A stretch of 64,000 nt of DNA, from contig NZ_SISK01000003.1 in assembly GCF_004310345.1 (NCBI RefSeq), positions 239,887-303,886 of the forward strand, in the 5' to 3' direction. How positions within the stretch are numbered: the first letter of the stretch is position 1; each line of letters begins with the position of its first letter. Shown in pieces: positions 27,788 through 37,020 of this stretch. A program made the position numbers and the translations under genes. The notes under the pieces are model-generated. The model did no database searches. It had not been told where the DNA came from and saw nothing but the letters and a program-made list of their open reading frames with translations. This DNA is from Paracoccus subflavus (lineage in GTDB: Bacteria; Pseudomonadota; Alphaproteobacteria; Rhodobacterales; Rhodobacteraceae).

Positions 27788-29410
27788 TCAGATAATCCCG
27801 ACATCGTTCTGAAGCGCGGCGATCGTGGTGTTGAGCACGATCAGATCATCGGCGCCGAAATCGAAGATCACGTTCGATCCGCTTTGAACGGCGTGCGACA
27901 TCGCCTGCGCGGTGGTCGAAACCCCAAGCTGGCTGCCGATGAACATCAGGGTATCCACATCGTCCTGAAAATCGCGCACCCGGTCCAGGCCGTCGCCAAA
28001 GACAAACTGGTCCGCGCCCCCGCCACCAGTCAGGACATCGTTGCCGCCAAGGCCGTTCAGCACATTGCCGGCGGCGTTGCCGGCGATGGCGTTGTTCAGG
28101 GCATTGCCGATGCCGCGCACCGCCGTGCCCATCAGGGCCAGATTCTCGACATGGGCCGTCAGGGCATAGTTGACCGAACTGCGCACCGTGTCCACGCCCG
28201 CCCCGGCCTGTTCGATGATCGCGTCGCCGCCGTTGGTGACATACAGGTCGTTGCCTCCGCCGCCGCGCAGCGTATCGTTGCCGCCAAGGCCGTTCAGCAC
28301 GTTGGCCGCGGCATTGCCGGCGATGGCGTTGTTCAGGGCATTGCCGTTCACTGTCACCGCAGCCGATCCCAGGGCCTGGCCGCTTTCCACATTCGCCGCC
28401 AGCGCAAAACTGCCGAACGACAGCATCCGGTCCAGGCCGGCCGACGGACCTTCGACGACCGTATCGCCGGCCGTGTAGTAATAGGTATCGTTGCCGAGGC
28501 CCCCTTCCAGGCGGTCGGCCCCGCCCCGGCCATCCAGGACGTTGCTGGCGGCATTGCCGATCAGACGGTCGCCGCCCGCCCCGCCGATCGCAACCTCGAT
28601 GATGGTGCCCGGCGCAATCTGCATGTTTCCGACCGCCCCCATCACGCTGGAGATCGCCCCGGGGCGCAGGTCGATGAACTGCCCCGCCGCAAAGGTCGAG
28701 AAATCGACCCTGTCCCAGCCGCCCGTATCGGCGATCAGAAAGGTCGCCATCGCCCCCAGCGACGCCATCTTGTCAAGCGCCCCTCCGGCGGTCGAGTTGA
28801 CACCATAGGTGGTGGCCCCCACGCGCACGGGAACCGCCCCATACATGTCGCGCAGCGCCAGGTAATCGGCCAGCATGGGCGTGATCTGCCGGGCATAGGT
28901 GGCATTCACCCGCGTATTCTCGTCCTGGTCGAAATAGGACATGATGGATATCTGCCAGCTATCGTTGGCGATGTCGGACTGGCTGAAGGTCCGGATGACG
29001 TCGTAATCCTGGGGATGGCCCAGGCCCAGGGCATGGGCCGTTTCATGCATGTAGGTCCGGAAGGCATAGCTTCCGATGCCGTCGCCGCTGCCCACCCGGT
29101 CGGACGAGATGTTGACCGTCGCCCTGAGGATGCTGCTGCCGCTATAGCTGACGCGCGTGGTGGCGGTGGACGTGCCGTCGTTGACATAGGTCACATCGGC
29201 AGAGCCGGTCGTTTCCAAAAAGCGCAGGCCGGTGATGGCCGCGATCTCTTGCCAGGCGGCGCGGGCAAGGGCCTTTTCCCGGATCGTCAGATCGACGGTG
29301 TTCACCAGGACGGTGTCGTCCGCAGCGCCCGACAGCGTGCGTTTCTGGCCGTCGCTGAACAGCGTGCGCTGCAAGGTGTCGGCGAAACGCTGAGGCGAAT
29401 AGACTTCCAT
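27788..29410 (-). CDS. Serralysin-like M10 metalloprotease with RTX repeats
   Basis: A 540-residue secreted zinc protease without a Sec signal, as expected for type I export. The catalytic motif [12 protein letters not shown] (HExxHxxGxxH, about 168-178) and a Met-turn SIMSYF (about 203) are intact. From about residue 290 come several calcium-binding repeat blocks ([44 protein letters not shown]). It is shorter at the N-terminus than classical serralysins, with little sign of a propeptide. Together with the peroxidase at the left edge it is the second RTX export substrate here; no ABC exporter is nearby. Confidence 0.9.
   Translation of the reverse strand: MEVYSPQRFADTLQRTLFSDGQKRTLSGAADDTVLVNTVDLTIREKALARAAWQEIAAITGLRFLETTGSADVTYVNDGTSTATTRVSYSGSSILRATVNISSDRVGSGDGIGSYAFRTYMHETAHALGLGHPQDYDVIRTFSQSDIANDSWQISIMSYFDQDENTRVNATYARQITPMLADYLALRDMYGAVPVRVGATTYGVNSTAGGALDKMASLGAMATFLIADTGGWDRVDFSTFAAGQFIDLRPGAISSVMGAVGNMQIAPGTIIEVAIGGAGGDRLIGNAASNVLDGRGGADRLEGGLGNDTYYYTAGDTVVEGPSAGLDRMLSFGSFALAANVESGQALGSAAVTVNGNALNNAIAGNAAANVLNGLGGNDTLRGGGGNDLYVTNGGDAIIEQAGAGVDTVRSSVNYALTAHVENLALMGTAVRGIGNALNNAIAGNAAGNVLNGLGGNDVLTGGGGADQFVFGDGLDRVRDFQDDVDTLMFIGSQLGVSTTAQAMSHAVQSGSNVIFDFGADDLIVLNTTIAALQNDVGII
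28037..28109. repeat. Internal repeat copy 1 in the metalloprotease gene
   Basis: About 73 bases nearly identical to 28274-28346, offset by 237 bases (79 codons). Encodes the unit [21 protein letters not shown]. Reflects duplication of an RTX-containing module. Confidence 0.7.
28274..28346. repeat. Internal repeat copy 2 in the metalloprotease gene
   Basis: Second copy of the module at 28037-28109, encoding [21 protein letters not shown]. In frame with the first copy. Confidence 0.7.
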
Positions 29411-29881
29411 CCTGTCATTCCTTTCTGGGCTGATGCGGCGTCACGGCGGGACGGTTTCTGTCGCAAGCCACAAGACCTGCAACTTGCGGTCAGAGTGTCA
29501 ATGGAGCCGCTAAAACTGTGCGGACTTTCCCTCGCCGGGCGGCAGCCTGCCAGGGCGGAACCGGAGGGCCGGAAACCCCACAACGGCGCCGCCCGGCGCG
29601 GCGTTGCGACATGTGCACATTGCCGTGACAGCCTGGGGTTGTCTCGGGGAAAATTCAATTTGATATTTGTATGCCCATATGACGAACGGCCCGCTGCCCA
29701 GACTGCGGCCCTGCCCCCGGATGCCCTTTCTGTGGGGGCGCGCGGATCGGGCAGGGTTCCGGCACGACAGAGATCGAAACCCCCTGACCCGCGCCCGTCT
29801 GTCGTGAAATCTTCACGGAGATGTCGGCCAATTGAGACACAGCACTCCTATCAGCCCCGCAAGGAACGAAAGGGTTTCACG
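29411..29881. other. 470-bp non-coding gap upstream of phnC
   Basis: Separates the divergent metalloprotease and phnC genes. No family-like frame was found. It has a local AT-rich patch (about 29655-29685) and, close to phnC, a Pho-box-like site. It should hold promoters for both flanking genes. Confidence 0.5.
29799..29816 (+). promoter_or_regulatory. Candidate Pho box upstream of phnC
   Basis: CTGTCGT-GAAA-TCTTCAC: two 7-base units with 11-base spacing. The first matches CTGTCAT at 6 of 7 positions and the second at 5 of 7. It lies 66 bases before the phnC start, a usual place for PhoB activation. Confidence 0.45.
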
Positions 29882-30700
29882 GTGCTGCAGGTCAGGAACG
29901 TCACGCGGGTTTTCGGTCGGCAGGCCGCAGTTGACGACATCACCTTTTCGGTCGACGGGCCTGCCTTCGTGGGGATCATCGGACGTTCCGGCGCGGGGAA
30001 ATCGACCTTGCTGCGGCTGATGAACCGGCTGACCGATGCCAGCGCGGGCCAGATCCTGGTGGACGGGCGCGACATCCTGGCCCTGCGCGGCGCCGCTCGG
30101 CGCCAGTGGCAAAGCGATTGCGCCATGATCTTTCAGCAGTTCAACCTGGTGCCGCGTCTTGATGTGGTGTCGAACGTGCTGCACGGCATCCTGAACCGCC
30201 GGTCCACGCTGCAGACCATGTTCAACCTGTGGTCCCGCGCCGACATCCTGCGCGCGATCGCGATCCTGGACCGCCTGGGCATCGCCGAACAGGCGCCCAA
30301 GCGGGCCGAGGCGCTGTCGGGCGGCCAGCAGCAGCGCGTCGCCATCGCCCGCGCGCTGATGCAGGACCCCAGGATCATCCTGGCCGACGAGCCCATCGCC
30401 AGTCTTGATCCGATGAACGCGCAGGTCGTCATGGACACGCTGAAGCGCATCAACGTCGAGGACGGGCGCATGGTCATCGCCAACCTGCATACCCTGGACA
30501 CCGCGCGGCGCTATTGCGACCGGGTGATCGGGATGCGCGACGGACGGATCGTCTTTGACGGCACGCCCGGCCAGCTTTCGACCGGCGCCGCCCGCGACAT
30601 CTATGGCGCCGACGCAGACTTCAACGAGGCCGCGACCTCGACCTCGATCCCCTCCGATACGGCCCCGGACGACGCCTATGCGGCGCGGATGCTGGCCTGA
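29882..30700 (+). CDS. phnC: Phosphonate ABC transporter ATPase PhnC
   Basis: A 272-residue ABC ATPase. Walker [10 protein letters not shown], signature [15 protein letters not shown] and Walker [13 protein letters not shown] are all intact, and the sequence is closest to PhnC ([19 protein letters not shown]). Start is GTG at 29882 with AAAGGG 8 bases upstream. First gene of the phosphonate import block. It energises uptake of phosphonates bound by PhnD. Confidence 0.92.
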   Translation: MLQVRNVTRVFGRQAAVDDITFSVDGPAFVGIIGRSGAGKSTLLRLMNRLTDASAGQILVDGRDILALRGAARRQWQSDCAMIFQQFNLVPRLDVVSNVLHGILNRRSTLQTMFNLWSRADILRAIAILDRLGIAEQAPKRAEALSGGQQQRVAIARALMQDPRIILADEPIASLDPMNAQVVMDTLKRINVEDGRMVIANLHTLDTARRYCDRVIGMRDGRIVFDGTPGQLSTGAARDIYGADADFNEAATSTSIPSDTAPDDAYAARMLA

Positions 30701-30748
30701 CCCCTTTCCCCGGCCGGCCCGGCCGGGGCATCAACCCCTGGAGAACCT

Positions 30749-31651
30749 ATGAAAACCCTTGCCCTGGCGCTTGCCGCCACCACCGCCCTGTCGCCGATCG
30801 CCGCCGCCGCGCAGGAGATCACCCAGTTCAACATCGGCATCCTGGGCGGCGAGAACGCGCAGGACCGCGTAACCTCGAACGAATGCTTCCGTGCCGCCAT
30901 CGAGGAAGCCCTGGGCGTTCCGGTCAAGGTCTTCACGCCCGCCGACTATGACGGCGTGATCCAGGGCCTGCTGGGCGGCACGCTGGACATGGCATGGCTG
31001 GGCGCCTCGGCCTATGCCAAGGTCTATCTCACCGATCCCGAGGCCGTGACCCCGGTCCTGACCAAGCAGAACATGGACGGCTCGACCGGCTATTATTCCA
31101 TCGCCTTTGCCCGCGCCGACAGCGGCATCACCTCGATCGAGGATGCCAAGGGCAAGACCTTCGTGTTCGCCGACCCGAACTCGACCTCGGGCTATCTGGT
31201 GCCGGCCGCCGAACTGGCCGAGGCTTACGGCCCGCTGGAAGAGTATTTTTCGGACGTGCGCTTTTCGGGCGGCCACGAACAGTCGATCGTCGCCGTCGCC
31301 AACGGCGATGCCGAGGCCGGGGTCAGTTGGGCCGACGGCCTGGGCGAGTGGGAAGACGGCTACAATTCGGGCGCCTTCCGCAAGGCCGCCGACTCGGGTC
31401 TGGTGGACATGAACGACATCGTCGAGATCTGGAAGTCGAAGCTGATCCCGGAAGGCCCGGTGGTCGTCCGCAACGCCCTGCCCCAGGACGTCCGCGACAC
31501 GGTCACCCAGTTGACGGCCGACCTGCACGAAACCGACAGGGAATGCGCCTATGGCGTCGCCGGGGGCGAAGCCAAGGATTTCGTTCCCGTCGAACACAGC
31601 GCCTATGACGGCATCGTCGCCGCCCGCAAGCTGGAAGAGTCGAATAGCTGA
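30749..31651 (+). CDS. phnD: Phosphonate-binding protein PhnD
   Basis: A 300-residue periplasmic binding protein. A signal peptide covers residues 1-21 (MKTLALALAATTAL...). Family features: FNIGILGGENAQDR near the mature start, LDMAWLGASAYAKVY, and FADPNSTSGYLVP. It binds phosphonates or phosphate esters. A terminator-like hairpin follows, which should raise PhnD levels over the permeases. Confidence 0.92.
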   Translation: MKTLALALAATTALSPIAAAAQEITQFNIGILGGENAQDRVTSNECFRAAIEEALGVPVKVFTPADYDGVIQGLLGGTLDMAWLGASAYAKVYLTDPEAVTPVLTKQNMDGSTGYYSIAFARADSGITSIEDAKGKTFVFADPNSTSGYLVPAAELAEAYGPLEEYFSDVRFSGGHEQSIVAVANGDAEAGVSWADGLGEWEDGYNSGAFRKAADSGLVDMNDIVEIWKSKLIPEGPVVVRNALPQDVRDTVTQLTADLHETDRECAYGVAGGEAKDFVPVEHSAYDGIVAARKLEESNS

Positions 31652-31665
31652 TCCCTGATCCAGGC

Positions 31666-31702
31666 GAACCGCGCCCCGAACCGGGCGCGGTTCCGTTTTT
31701 TT
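31666..31702 (+). terminator. Intra-operon terminator-like hairpin between phnD and phnE
   Basis: A perfect 11-bp stem (31666-31676 with 31683-31693), a 6-base loop, and seven T (31696-31702). It lies 14 bases after the phnD stop and 17 before the next start, so it probably works as a partial terminator or 3' stabiliser. Confidence 0.65.
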
Positions 31703-31718
31703 GACCCCCGAGGATTTC

Positions 31719-32597
31719 ATGGCTGACACCGCCTTTGGACATGGCCGGACCGACGGCATCGCGCAGGTCCGGGCCGCCTATCTGGACATGGTGCGCCGCC
31801 GCCGCATGTATGGGGGCATCCTGCTGATCCTGTTCGCCGCCCTGATGACCGCAAGCTTCGGCCTTGCCCAATCGCGCAATGCCGGCGGCCTGGTGGACGG
31901 GCTGCCGATGGTGCTGTCCTTTCCGTCCGAGGTGATTTCCGAGGCCTGGGAAAATCGCGCCGAAGTGCCGGCCCTGATCGCCGAGCATGTTCCGTCGCTG
32001 GTGGAAACGGTGAACATCGCCGCCGTGTCCACCCTGCTGGGCGCCCTGGCGGCGGCGGCGCTGGCGCTGCTGTCGACGCGCGGTCTGGCCCGCTGGCCCG
32101 CGCTGACGCCCCTGTTCCGCCGGCTGATGGACGGGATGCGGGCCATTCCCGAAATCGTCATCGCGCTGATGCTGATCTATATTCTGGGCGGCGGTCCGGT
32201 TCCCGCCGTCGCAGCCATTGCGCTGCACACCGCCGGCGCCCTGGGCAAGCTGTTCTCGGAGGTCGCGGAAAACGCCGATCTGAAGCCGGTCGAGGGACTG
32301 ACCTCGGTCGGCGCCACCTGGGGCCAGAGGATGTGGCTGGGCGTGGTCCCGCAGGTCGCGCCGAACTGGCTGTCCTACGCCCTGATGCGGTTCGAGATCA
32401 ACGTGCGCGCCAGCGCCATCCTGGGCTTCGTGGGATCGGGCGGCATCGGCTATAACCTCAAGATCGCGATGCAATGGGGCCAGGGCCGCTATGACGAGGT
32501 GGTGGCGATCTTTCTGCTGCTGTTCGTCACCATCGTGGTGATCGACCGCCTGTCCGATCACGCCCGCACCCGCCTGGTGAAAGGCAGCTTCGCATGA
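31719..32597 (+). CDS. phnE: Phosphonate ABC transporter permease PhnE (first)
   Basis: A 292-residue permease with about six helices and a PhnE/EAA-like loop (ALGKLFSEVAENADLKPVEGL). ATG at 31719 is chosen because GAGG lies 6 bases upstream; a TTG at 31701 would fall inside the T-run of the hairpin. Its end overlaps the second phnE (ATGA). Two PhnE subunits form the membrane channel. Confidence 0.9.
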   Translation: MADTAFGHGRTDGIAQVRAAYLDMVRRRRMYGGILLILFAALMTASFGLAQSRNAGGLVDGLPMVLSFPSEVISEAWENRAEVPALIAEHVPSLVETVNIAAVSTLLGALAAAALALLSTRGLARWPALTPLFRRLMDGMRAIPEIVIALMLIYILGGGPVPAVAAIALHTAGALGKLFSEVAENADLKPVEGLTSVGATWGQRMWLGVVPQVAPNWLSYALMRFEINVRASAILGFVGSGGIGYNLKIAMQWGQGRYDEVVAIFLLLFVTIVVIDRLSDHARTRLVKGSFA

Positions 32598-33925
32598 CCG
32601 ATGCCCTGACGATGCCCTTGGGGGACCGTGCCGCACCGGTCCTGGCCAGCTTTGCGCGCCGCCGCCTGATGTCCTTCGCCGTGCCCGTGGTGATCCTGGC
32701 CTATCTTCTTTATGCGGCGATATCGTTCGACCTGCTGGGTCTGGCGCAGCGGGCGCGGATGGACAATGCCGCGATCCTGATGTCGGACTTCTGGCGGCAC
32801 AAGACGCATGTCACGCGCGACAACCGCACCGGCGATCTGGCCGTCGCCGTCGAGGGCGAGGTCAAGGGGGCCTACCCCAAGGGCCGGCTGCCCGATTTCG
32901 TGACCGTCGCGAACGGCGTCACCACGATCGATCTGGGCCAGGGCCACAGCGTTGTCTATGACGCGGCGGGGGCGCGTTATCATCACCCGGACGCGGGCAC
33001 CATCGCCATCCGTCCAGACGGCAACCGCCTGGTCCTGACCGGGCCCGAGCCGCGCCCGGACTGGATCAACGCGACCGGCACGCGCGTCAGCATCACCACC
33101 GAGGCGGGCCGGCTTGCCTATACCCGCAGCAAGGTGGAAACCTTCCGCTATTCCCCCGGCTGGCCGCTGTTCTTTTTCACGCCAGACAGCCCCTTCGCCT
33201 TCATGAGCTGGCCCGAGCTGGGCGCCGCCGCGCTGTTGGGCGAACGCCTGGACCCCCGCACGCCGAACATCGCCGCGATGGCGCGGGATTTCTGGACCAA
33301 CCCGATGTGGCGCCATGGCGATGTCGCCTGGGCCATGTTCGAAACCGTGCTGATGGCCTTTCTGGGCACGATGGGCGCGGCCATCATCGCGCTGCCCCTG
33401 GCCTTCGTGGCGGCGTCGAACATGAATCCGGTCGGACCCCTGCGCTTTGCGCTGCGGCGGGTCTTTGATTTCATCCGGGGGGTGGACGGGCTGATCTGGA
33501 CCATCGTTCTGGCCCGCGCCTTTGGCCCCGGCCCGATGACCGGAGCCCTGGCGATCCTGCTGACGGACACCGGCAGCTTCGGCAAGCTGTTTTCCGAGGC
33601 GCTGGAAAACATCGACGAAAAGCAGGTCGAGGGGGTGCGGTCGACCGGCGCCGGGGCGATGCAGCGCGCGCGCTTTGGGGTGATCCCGCAGGTCACGCCG
33701 GTTCTGCTGAGCCAGGTGCTGTATTACCTGGAATCGAACACCCGCAGCGCCACCGTGATCGGCGCCATCGTCGGCGGGGGCATCGGGCTGCTGCTGACAC
33801 AGGCGATCCAGACCCAGAAAGACTGGGAGGACGTGGCCTATTACATGGTCCTGATCGTCCTCACCGTGATCGCCATGGACAGCCTGTCGGGCTGGCTGCG
33901 CCGCAAGCTGATCAAGGGCGGATGA
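32594..33925 (+). CDS. phnE: Phosphonate ABC transporter permease PhnE (second, with extracytoplasmic insert)
   Basis: A 443-residue permease, about 150 longer than its partner. After a first helix (about 28-50) comes a polar insert (about 55-210), rich in beta-like segments (VTVANGVTTIDLGQGHSVVY). The normal permease core follows, with the loop GSFGKLFSEALENIDEKQVEG. The insert should face the periplasm. Overlaps the genes before and after by four bases each. Confidence 0.88.
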   Translation: MTDALTMPLGDRAAPVLASFARRRLMSFAVPVVILAYLLYAAISFDLLGLAQRARMDNAAILMSDFWRHKTHVTRDNRTGDLAVAVEGEVKGAYPKGRLPDFVTVANGVTTIDLGQGHSVVYDAAGARYHHPDAGTIAIRPDGNRLVLTGPEPRPDWINATGTRVSITTEAGRLAYTRSKVETFRYSPGWPLFFFTPDSPFAFMSWPELGAAALLGERLDPRTPNIAAMARDFWTNPMWRHGDVAWAMFETVLMAFLGTMGAAIIALPLAFVAASNMNPVGPLRFALRRVFDFIRGVDGLIWTIVLARAFGPGPMTGALAILLTDTGSFGKLFSEALENIDEKQVEGVRSTGAGAMQRARFGVIPQVTPVLLSQVLYYLESNTRSATVIGAIVGGGIGLLLTQAIQTQKDWEDVAYYMVLIVLTVIAMDSLSGWLRRKLIKGG

Positions 33926-34587
33926 TGACGCATCTGCTGGTGACGGGGGGCGGACGCGGCCTGGGCCGCGCCCTGTGCGACGAGGGGCTGGCGCGCGGAT
34001 GGCGGGTGACGGCGACCGTGCGCCGGGCCGGCACGGCGCCCGCCGGCGCGGCCGAGATCGTCATGGACGTGACCGATGCAGGGGCGATCGCCGCGCTTGC
34101 CGGCCGGGTCGGGCCGCTGGATGTGCTGGTGAACAATGCCGGGATCATCGGTCCTGCGGCGCGCGCCATCGGCCCGCTGGACCCGGCGGCGTTCCTGGAA
34201 ACCTTCCGCGTCGACACGCTGGCGCCTCTGGCGGTAACGCAGGCCCTGTTGCCCTGCCTAAGGACCGCGCCGACCGGCCGGGGGCGTGTGCTGGCGATCT
34301 CGTCGCAGATGTCCTTCATGGGTTATGCCAAGTCCGATCACATCGCCTATCGCGCCGCCAAGGCCGCGCTGAACAAGGTGATGCAGGGCCTGGCCACCGA
34401 TCTTGCTGCCGAGGGAATCGCTGTCGTGCTGATCGACCCCGGCTGGCTGCGCACCGATATGGGCGGACCTCAGGCTGATCTGGAACCGGCCGAGGTGGCG
34501 CGCGCCATCCTGTCGGTCGCAGGTGGCCTGGACATGTCCCGCAGCGGCCAGTTCCTGCGCCACGATGGCACCAGACGCGATTTCTGA
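33922..34587 (+). CDS. Short-chain dehydrogenase/reductase in the phosphonate operon
   Basis: A 221-residue SDR: nucleotide motif TGGGRGLG (about 9-16), NNAG (about 70), catalytic Ser in AISSQ, and YRAAK. It is coupled to phnE2 (ATGA overlap) and followed 11 bases later by the hexapeptide transferase gene, so it belongs to the operon. It is not a classical C-P lyase component. Inference: it may oxidise an alcohol or aldehyde left after C-P bond cleavage, or modify a phosphonate before cleavage. Confidence 0.85.
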   Translation: MMTHLLVTGGGRGLGRALCDEGLARGWRVTATVRRAGTAPAGAAEIVMDVTDAGAIAALAGRVGPLDVLVNNAGIIGPAARAIGPLDPAAFLETFRVDTLAPLAVTQALLPCLRTAPTGRGRVLAISSQMSFMGYAKSDHIAYRAAKAALNKVMQGLATDLAAEGIAVVLIDPGWLRTDMGGPQADLEPAEVARAILSVAGGLDMSRSGQFLRHDGTRRDF

Positions 34588-34598
34588 AGGCCGCACCC

Positions 34599-35216
34599 AT
34601 GCCCAGACTTTCCGAAGCGGACCCTGTCCTGCATCCCGGTGCGGTGATCGCCAATTCCACCTTTGGCGGCTGGTGCGAGGTCGGCGCCCAGTCAACGATC
34701 CTGAATTCAGATTTCGGGGACTATGCCTATTGCGAACGGCTGTGCGATATCGCCAACACCTCGGTCGGCCGGTTCGCCAATATCGCCGCGATGTGCCGGA
34801 TCGGGCCGACCGATCATCCGATGCAGACCGCCAGCCTGCACCATTTCCTGTATCGCTCCAGCTCTTACTGGGACGATGCGGCGGATGACGCCGATTTCTT
34901 TGCCGCCCGCGCCGCGCGGCGCACCGTGATCGGGCCGGACACCTGGCTGGGCCATGGCGCCATCGTCAAGCCCGAGGTGACGATCGGCGCCGGCGCCATC
35001 GTTGCCGCCGGAGCCGTGGTGACCAAGGACGTGGCGGCCTATACGATCGTCGCGGGCGTTCCGGCGCGGCCCCTGCGGGCGCGCTTTGCCGCCGATATTG
35101 CCGACCGGCTGCTGGCGCTTGCCTGGTGGGACTGGGACCACGCCCGCCTGCGGGATGCCCTGACCGATTTCCGCAGCCTGCCGGCCCAGGCCTTTCTGGA
35201 CCGGTACGGCGGCTAG
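34599..35216 (+). CDS. Hexapeptide-repeat acyltransferase of phosphonate operons
   Basis: A 205-residue left-handed beta-helix protein with repeats around VIGPDTWLGHGAIVKPEVTIG and an N-terminal SEADPVLHPGAVI. It resembles the phosphonate-operon transferase family (TIGR03308-like), distinct from the GNAT acetyltransferase PhnO. A likely role is acetylation of aminoalkylphosphonates, which is inference from context. It converges on phnF, and both genes share the palindromic stop CTAG (35213-35216). Confidence 0.82.
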   Translation: MPRLSEADPVLHPGAVIANSTFGGWCEVGAQSTILNSDFGDYAYCERLCDIANTSVGRFANIAAMCRIGPTDHPMQTASLHHFLYRSSSYWDDAADDADFFAARAARRTVIGPDTWLGHGAIVKPEVTIGAGAIVAAGAVVTKDVAAYTIVAGVPARPLRARFAADIADRLLALAWWDWDHARLRDALTDFRSLPAQAFLDRYGG

Positions 35217-35923
35217 TCCGGGTTCACCGTCAGCGTCACCCGGTCGCCCGCGAACCAGGTCGTGCCGTATTCGACCGGCTGTCCGTCGGCATCGACATTG
35301 ATCGCCACCGACCGCAGCACCGGGGCGCCCTGGGGCAGTTCCAGCGCCAGGGCCATGGTCGCGGGCGCGATCTTGGCGGTCAGGCGGGTCTCGGCCCGCG
35401 TGTAATCCGCCAGCCCGCATGTCGCCAGGCCGCGCGTGACCGAGGGGTCTGCCGCAAGATGGGCCAGCAGGTCCGGAAACCGAGCCGCGTCGAACACCGA
35501 CCGGAATACCCCCAGGGGCCGGCCGTCGGCCAGCGACACGCCCTCGACCACGTGGACCGGCGCGCCAGGCGACAGGCGCAGCGCCTCGGCTTCCTTGTCG
35601 TCGGCAGCCCGCGTGTCCATCAGGGTCAGCCGGCGCGAGGCCGTCCGGCCCGAGGCCGCGACATTCTGGTGAAACCGCACCCGCCGCCCCAAGGGGTAAT
35701 CGGTGGGGACCGAGGCGACAAAGACCCCCGCACCCCGCCGTGTCCGCAGCAGTCCGGCATCGGCCAATGCCCGTATCGCATGGCGCACCGTGTGTCGGTT
35801 GACCCCGAACCGCGCAGACAGTTCGGCCTCGGACGGCAGACGGTCGCCGGGGCGGTAATGGCCCGCCCCGATCTCGGCCTGCAGGGATTGGGCGATGGAT
35901 TTCCAGATCGGCTGGCTTGTCAT
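35213..35923 (-). CDS. phnF: GntR-family regulator PhnF
   Basis: A 236-residue GntR/HutC-type repressor: N-terminal winged helix (RLPSEAELSARFGVNRHTVRHAI) and a C-terminal UTRA ligand domain (PVHVVEGVSLADGRPLGVF, VEYGTTWFAGDRV). Divergent from phnG. Family knowledge: PhnF-type regulators control phosphonate genes alongside PhoB; the ligand is uncertain. The candidate operator is in the 87-bp gap to phnG. Confidence 0.88.
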   Translation of the reverse strand: MTSQPIWKSIAQSLQAEIGAGHYRPGDRLPSEAELSARFGVNRHTVRHAIRALADAGLLRTRRGAGVFVASVPTDYPLGRRVRFHQNVAASGRTASRRLTLMDTRAADDKEAEALRLSPGAPVHVVEGVSLADGRPLGVFRSVFDAARFPDLLAHLAADPSVTRGLATCGLADYTRAETRLTAKIAPATMALALELPQGAPVLRSVAINVDADGQPVEYGTTWFAGDRVTLTVNPD

Positions 35924-35934
35924 GGAAAATTCAC
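35917..35934 (+). promoter_or_regulatory. Weak candidate Pho box at the phnF/phnG boundary
   Basis: TTGTCAT-GGAA-AATTCAC, overlapping the phnF start codon. The first unit matches CTGTCAT at 6 of 7, the second only at 4 of 7. It resembles the phnC site (GTCRTG...TTCAC). Confidence 0.25.
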
Positions 35935-35973
35935 AACTCCACGCTTGAGCCGCGTCCGGCCGCGCGCTATCAC

Positions 35974-35989
35974 TTGTCTAGTTGTATAG
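35974..35989. promoter_or_regulatory. Tandem 8-base repeat, candidate PhnF operator
   Basis: TTGTCTAG followed directly by TTGTATAG, 7 of 8 identical. It lies 22 bases before the phnG start. TGT(C/A)TA half-sites are common for HutC-type GntR regulators, hence the suggestion. Confidence 0.35.
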
Positions 35990-36010
35990 GAAACTGGACA
36001 GGCTGGCAAG

Positions 36011-36463
36011 ATGTCGAGGCCCGCAATGCCCCCCCTGATCGAAACGCGGCGCGACTGGATGGCGCTGCTGGCCAAGGCACCGCCCGCGCGGCTTGCGGCG
36101 CTGGCGCCCGACCTGCCGGCGCATGACACGCTGCGCGCCCCCGAAATCGGCGCGATCATGCTGGAAGGCCGCATCGGCGGCACCGGTGCGCGCTTCAATC
36201 TGGGCGAGATGACGGTGACGCGCTGTTCGGTTCGCCTGGACGCGGCAGAGGGCCACGCCTGCGTGCAGGGCCGGGACAAGGAACACGCCCGCCGCGCCGC
36301 GGTTCTGGACGCGCTGATGCAGGGCGGCGAGGCGGCGCGGATCCGCGCCGAGATCCTGGCCCCGCTGCGGGCCGAGGCAGCGGCCGCCCGCGCCGCCCGC
36401 GCCGAAAAGGCCGCCGCCACGCGGGTCGAGTTCTTCACCCTGATGCGCGGAGAGGACGGATGA
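36011..36463 (+). CDS. phnG: C-P lyase subunit PhnG
   Basis: A 150-residue PhnG (RRDWMALLAKAPPARLAAL at the N-terminus, NLGEMTVTRCSVRL in the middle). With PhnH, PhnI and PhnL it attaches the ribose triphosphate of ATP to the phosphonate and releases adenine. An in-frame ATG at 36026 has a better GAGG site 6 bases upstream and may be the real start. First gene of phnGHI-HAD-JKLN, with every junction overlapping or within a few bases. Confidence 0.9.
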   Translation: MSRPAMPPLIETRRDWMALLAKAPPARLAALAPDLPAHDTLRAPEIGAIMLEGRIGGTGARFNLGEMTVTRCSVRLDAAEGHACVQGRDKEHARRAAVLDALMQGGEAARIRAEILAPLRAEAAAARAARAEKAAATRVEFFTLMRGEDG

Positions 36464-37020
36464 ACCAGCTGTCCGGCGGATTCGCGGACCCGGCCCGCGA
36501 TGCGGCCCAGGCCTTTCGCGCGGTGCTGGAGGCGATGGCCCGCCCCGGCACGATCCAAACGGTTGCCGGCGGCCGGGTGCCCGGCCTGTCAGGGGCGGCG
36601 GCGACGGTGCTGCTGACCCTTACGGACGCCACCACGCCCCTGCACCTGGCGGGCGGTTTCGCGACCGACGACATCGGCCGCTGGATCGCCTTTCACATCG
36701 GCGCCCCGCTGGTCGCGGCCGGGGATGCCGTGTTCGCCCTGGGCACCTGGGACGATCTGCAGCCGGTGACGCGCTTCGGGATCGGCCAGCCCTCCTATCC
36801 CGACCGCTCGGCCACCCTGATCGTGGAAACCGCAGATCTGTCAAACCAGGGGCCGCGCCTGACCGGGCCCGGCATCCGGGACAGCATCCGCCTGTCGCTG
36901 CCCGAAACGGATGCCTTTCGGGCGAACCGGGCGCTGTTTCCGCTGGGCTTCGACACGATCCTGACCTGCGGCGACCGTCTTGCCGCCCTGCCCCGCACCA
37001 CCATCGTGGAGGATGTCTGA
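36460..37020 (+). CDS. phnH: C-P lyase subunit PhnH
   Basis: A 186-residue PhnH; conserved stretches AFRAVLEAMARPG, GRVPGLSGAA and FPLGFDTILTCGDRL fit the family (E. coli PhnH 194). Structural subunit of the PhnGHIJ core. Start overlaps the phnG stop (ATGA). Confidence 0.92.
   Translation: MNQLSGGFADPARDAAQAFRAVLEAMARPGTIQTVAGGRVPGLSGAAATVLLTLTDATTPLHLAGGFATDDIGRWIAFHIGAPLVAAGDAVFALGTWDDLQPVTRFGIGQPSYPDRSATLIVETADLSNQGPRLTGPGIRDSIRLSLPETDAFRANRALFPLGFDTILTCGDRLAALPRTTIVEDV

Noticed and set aside
27758..29881. Long plus-strand extension upstream of phnC
   Set aside because: Runs antisense through the metalloprotease; PhnC similarity and a ribosome site begin at 29882.
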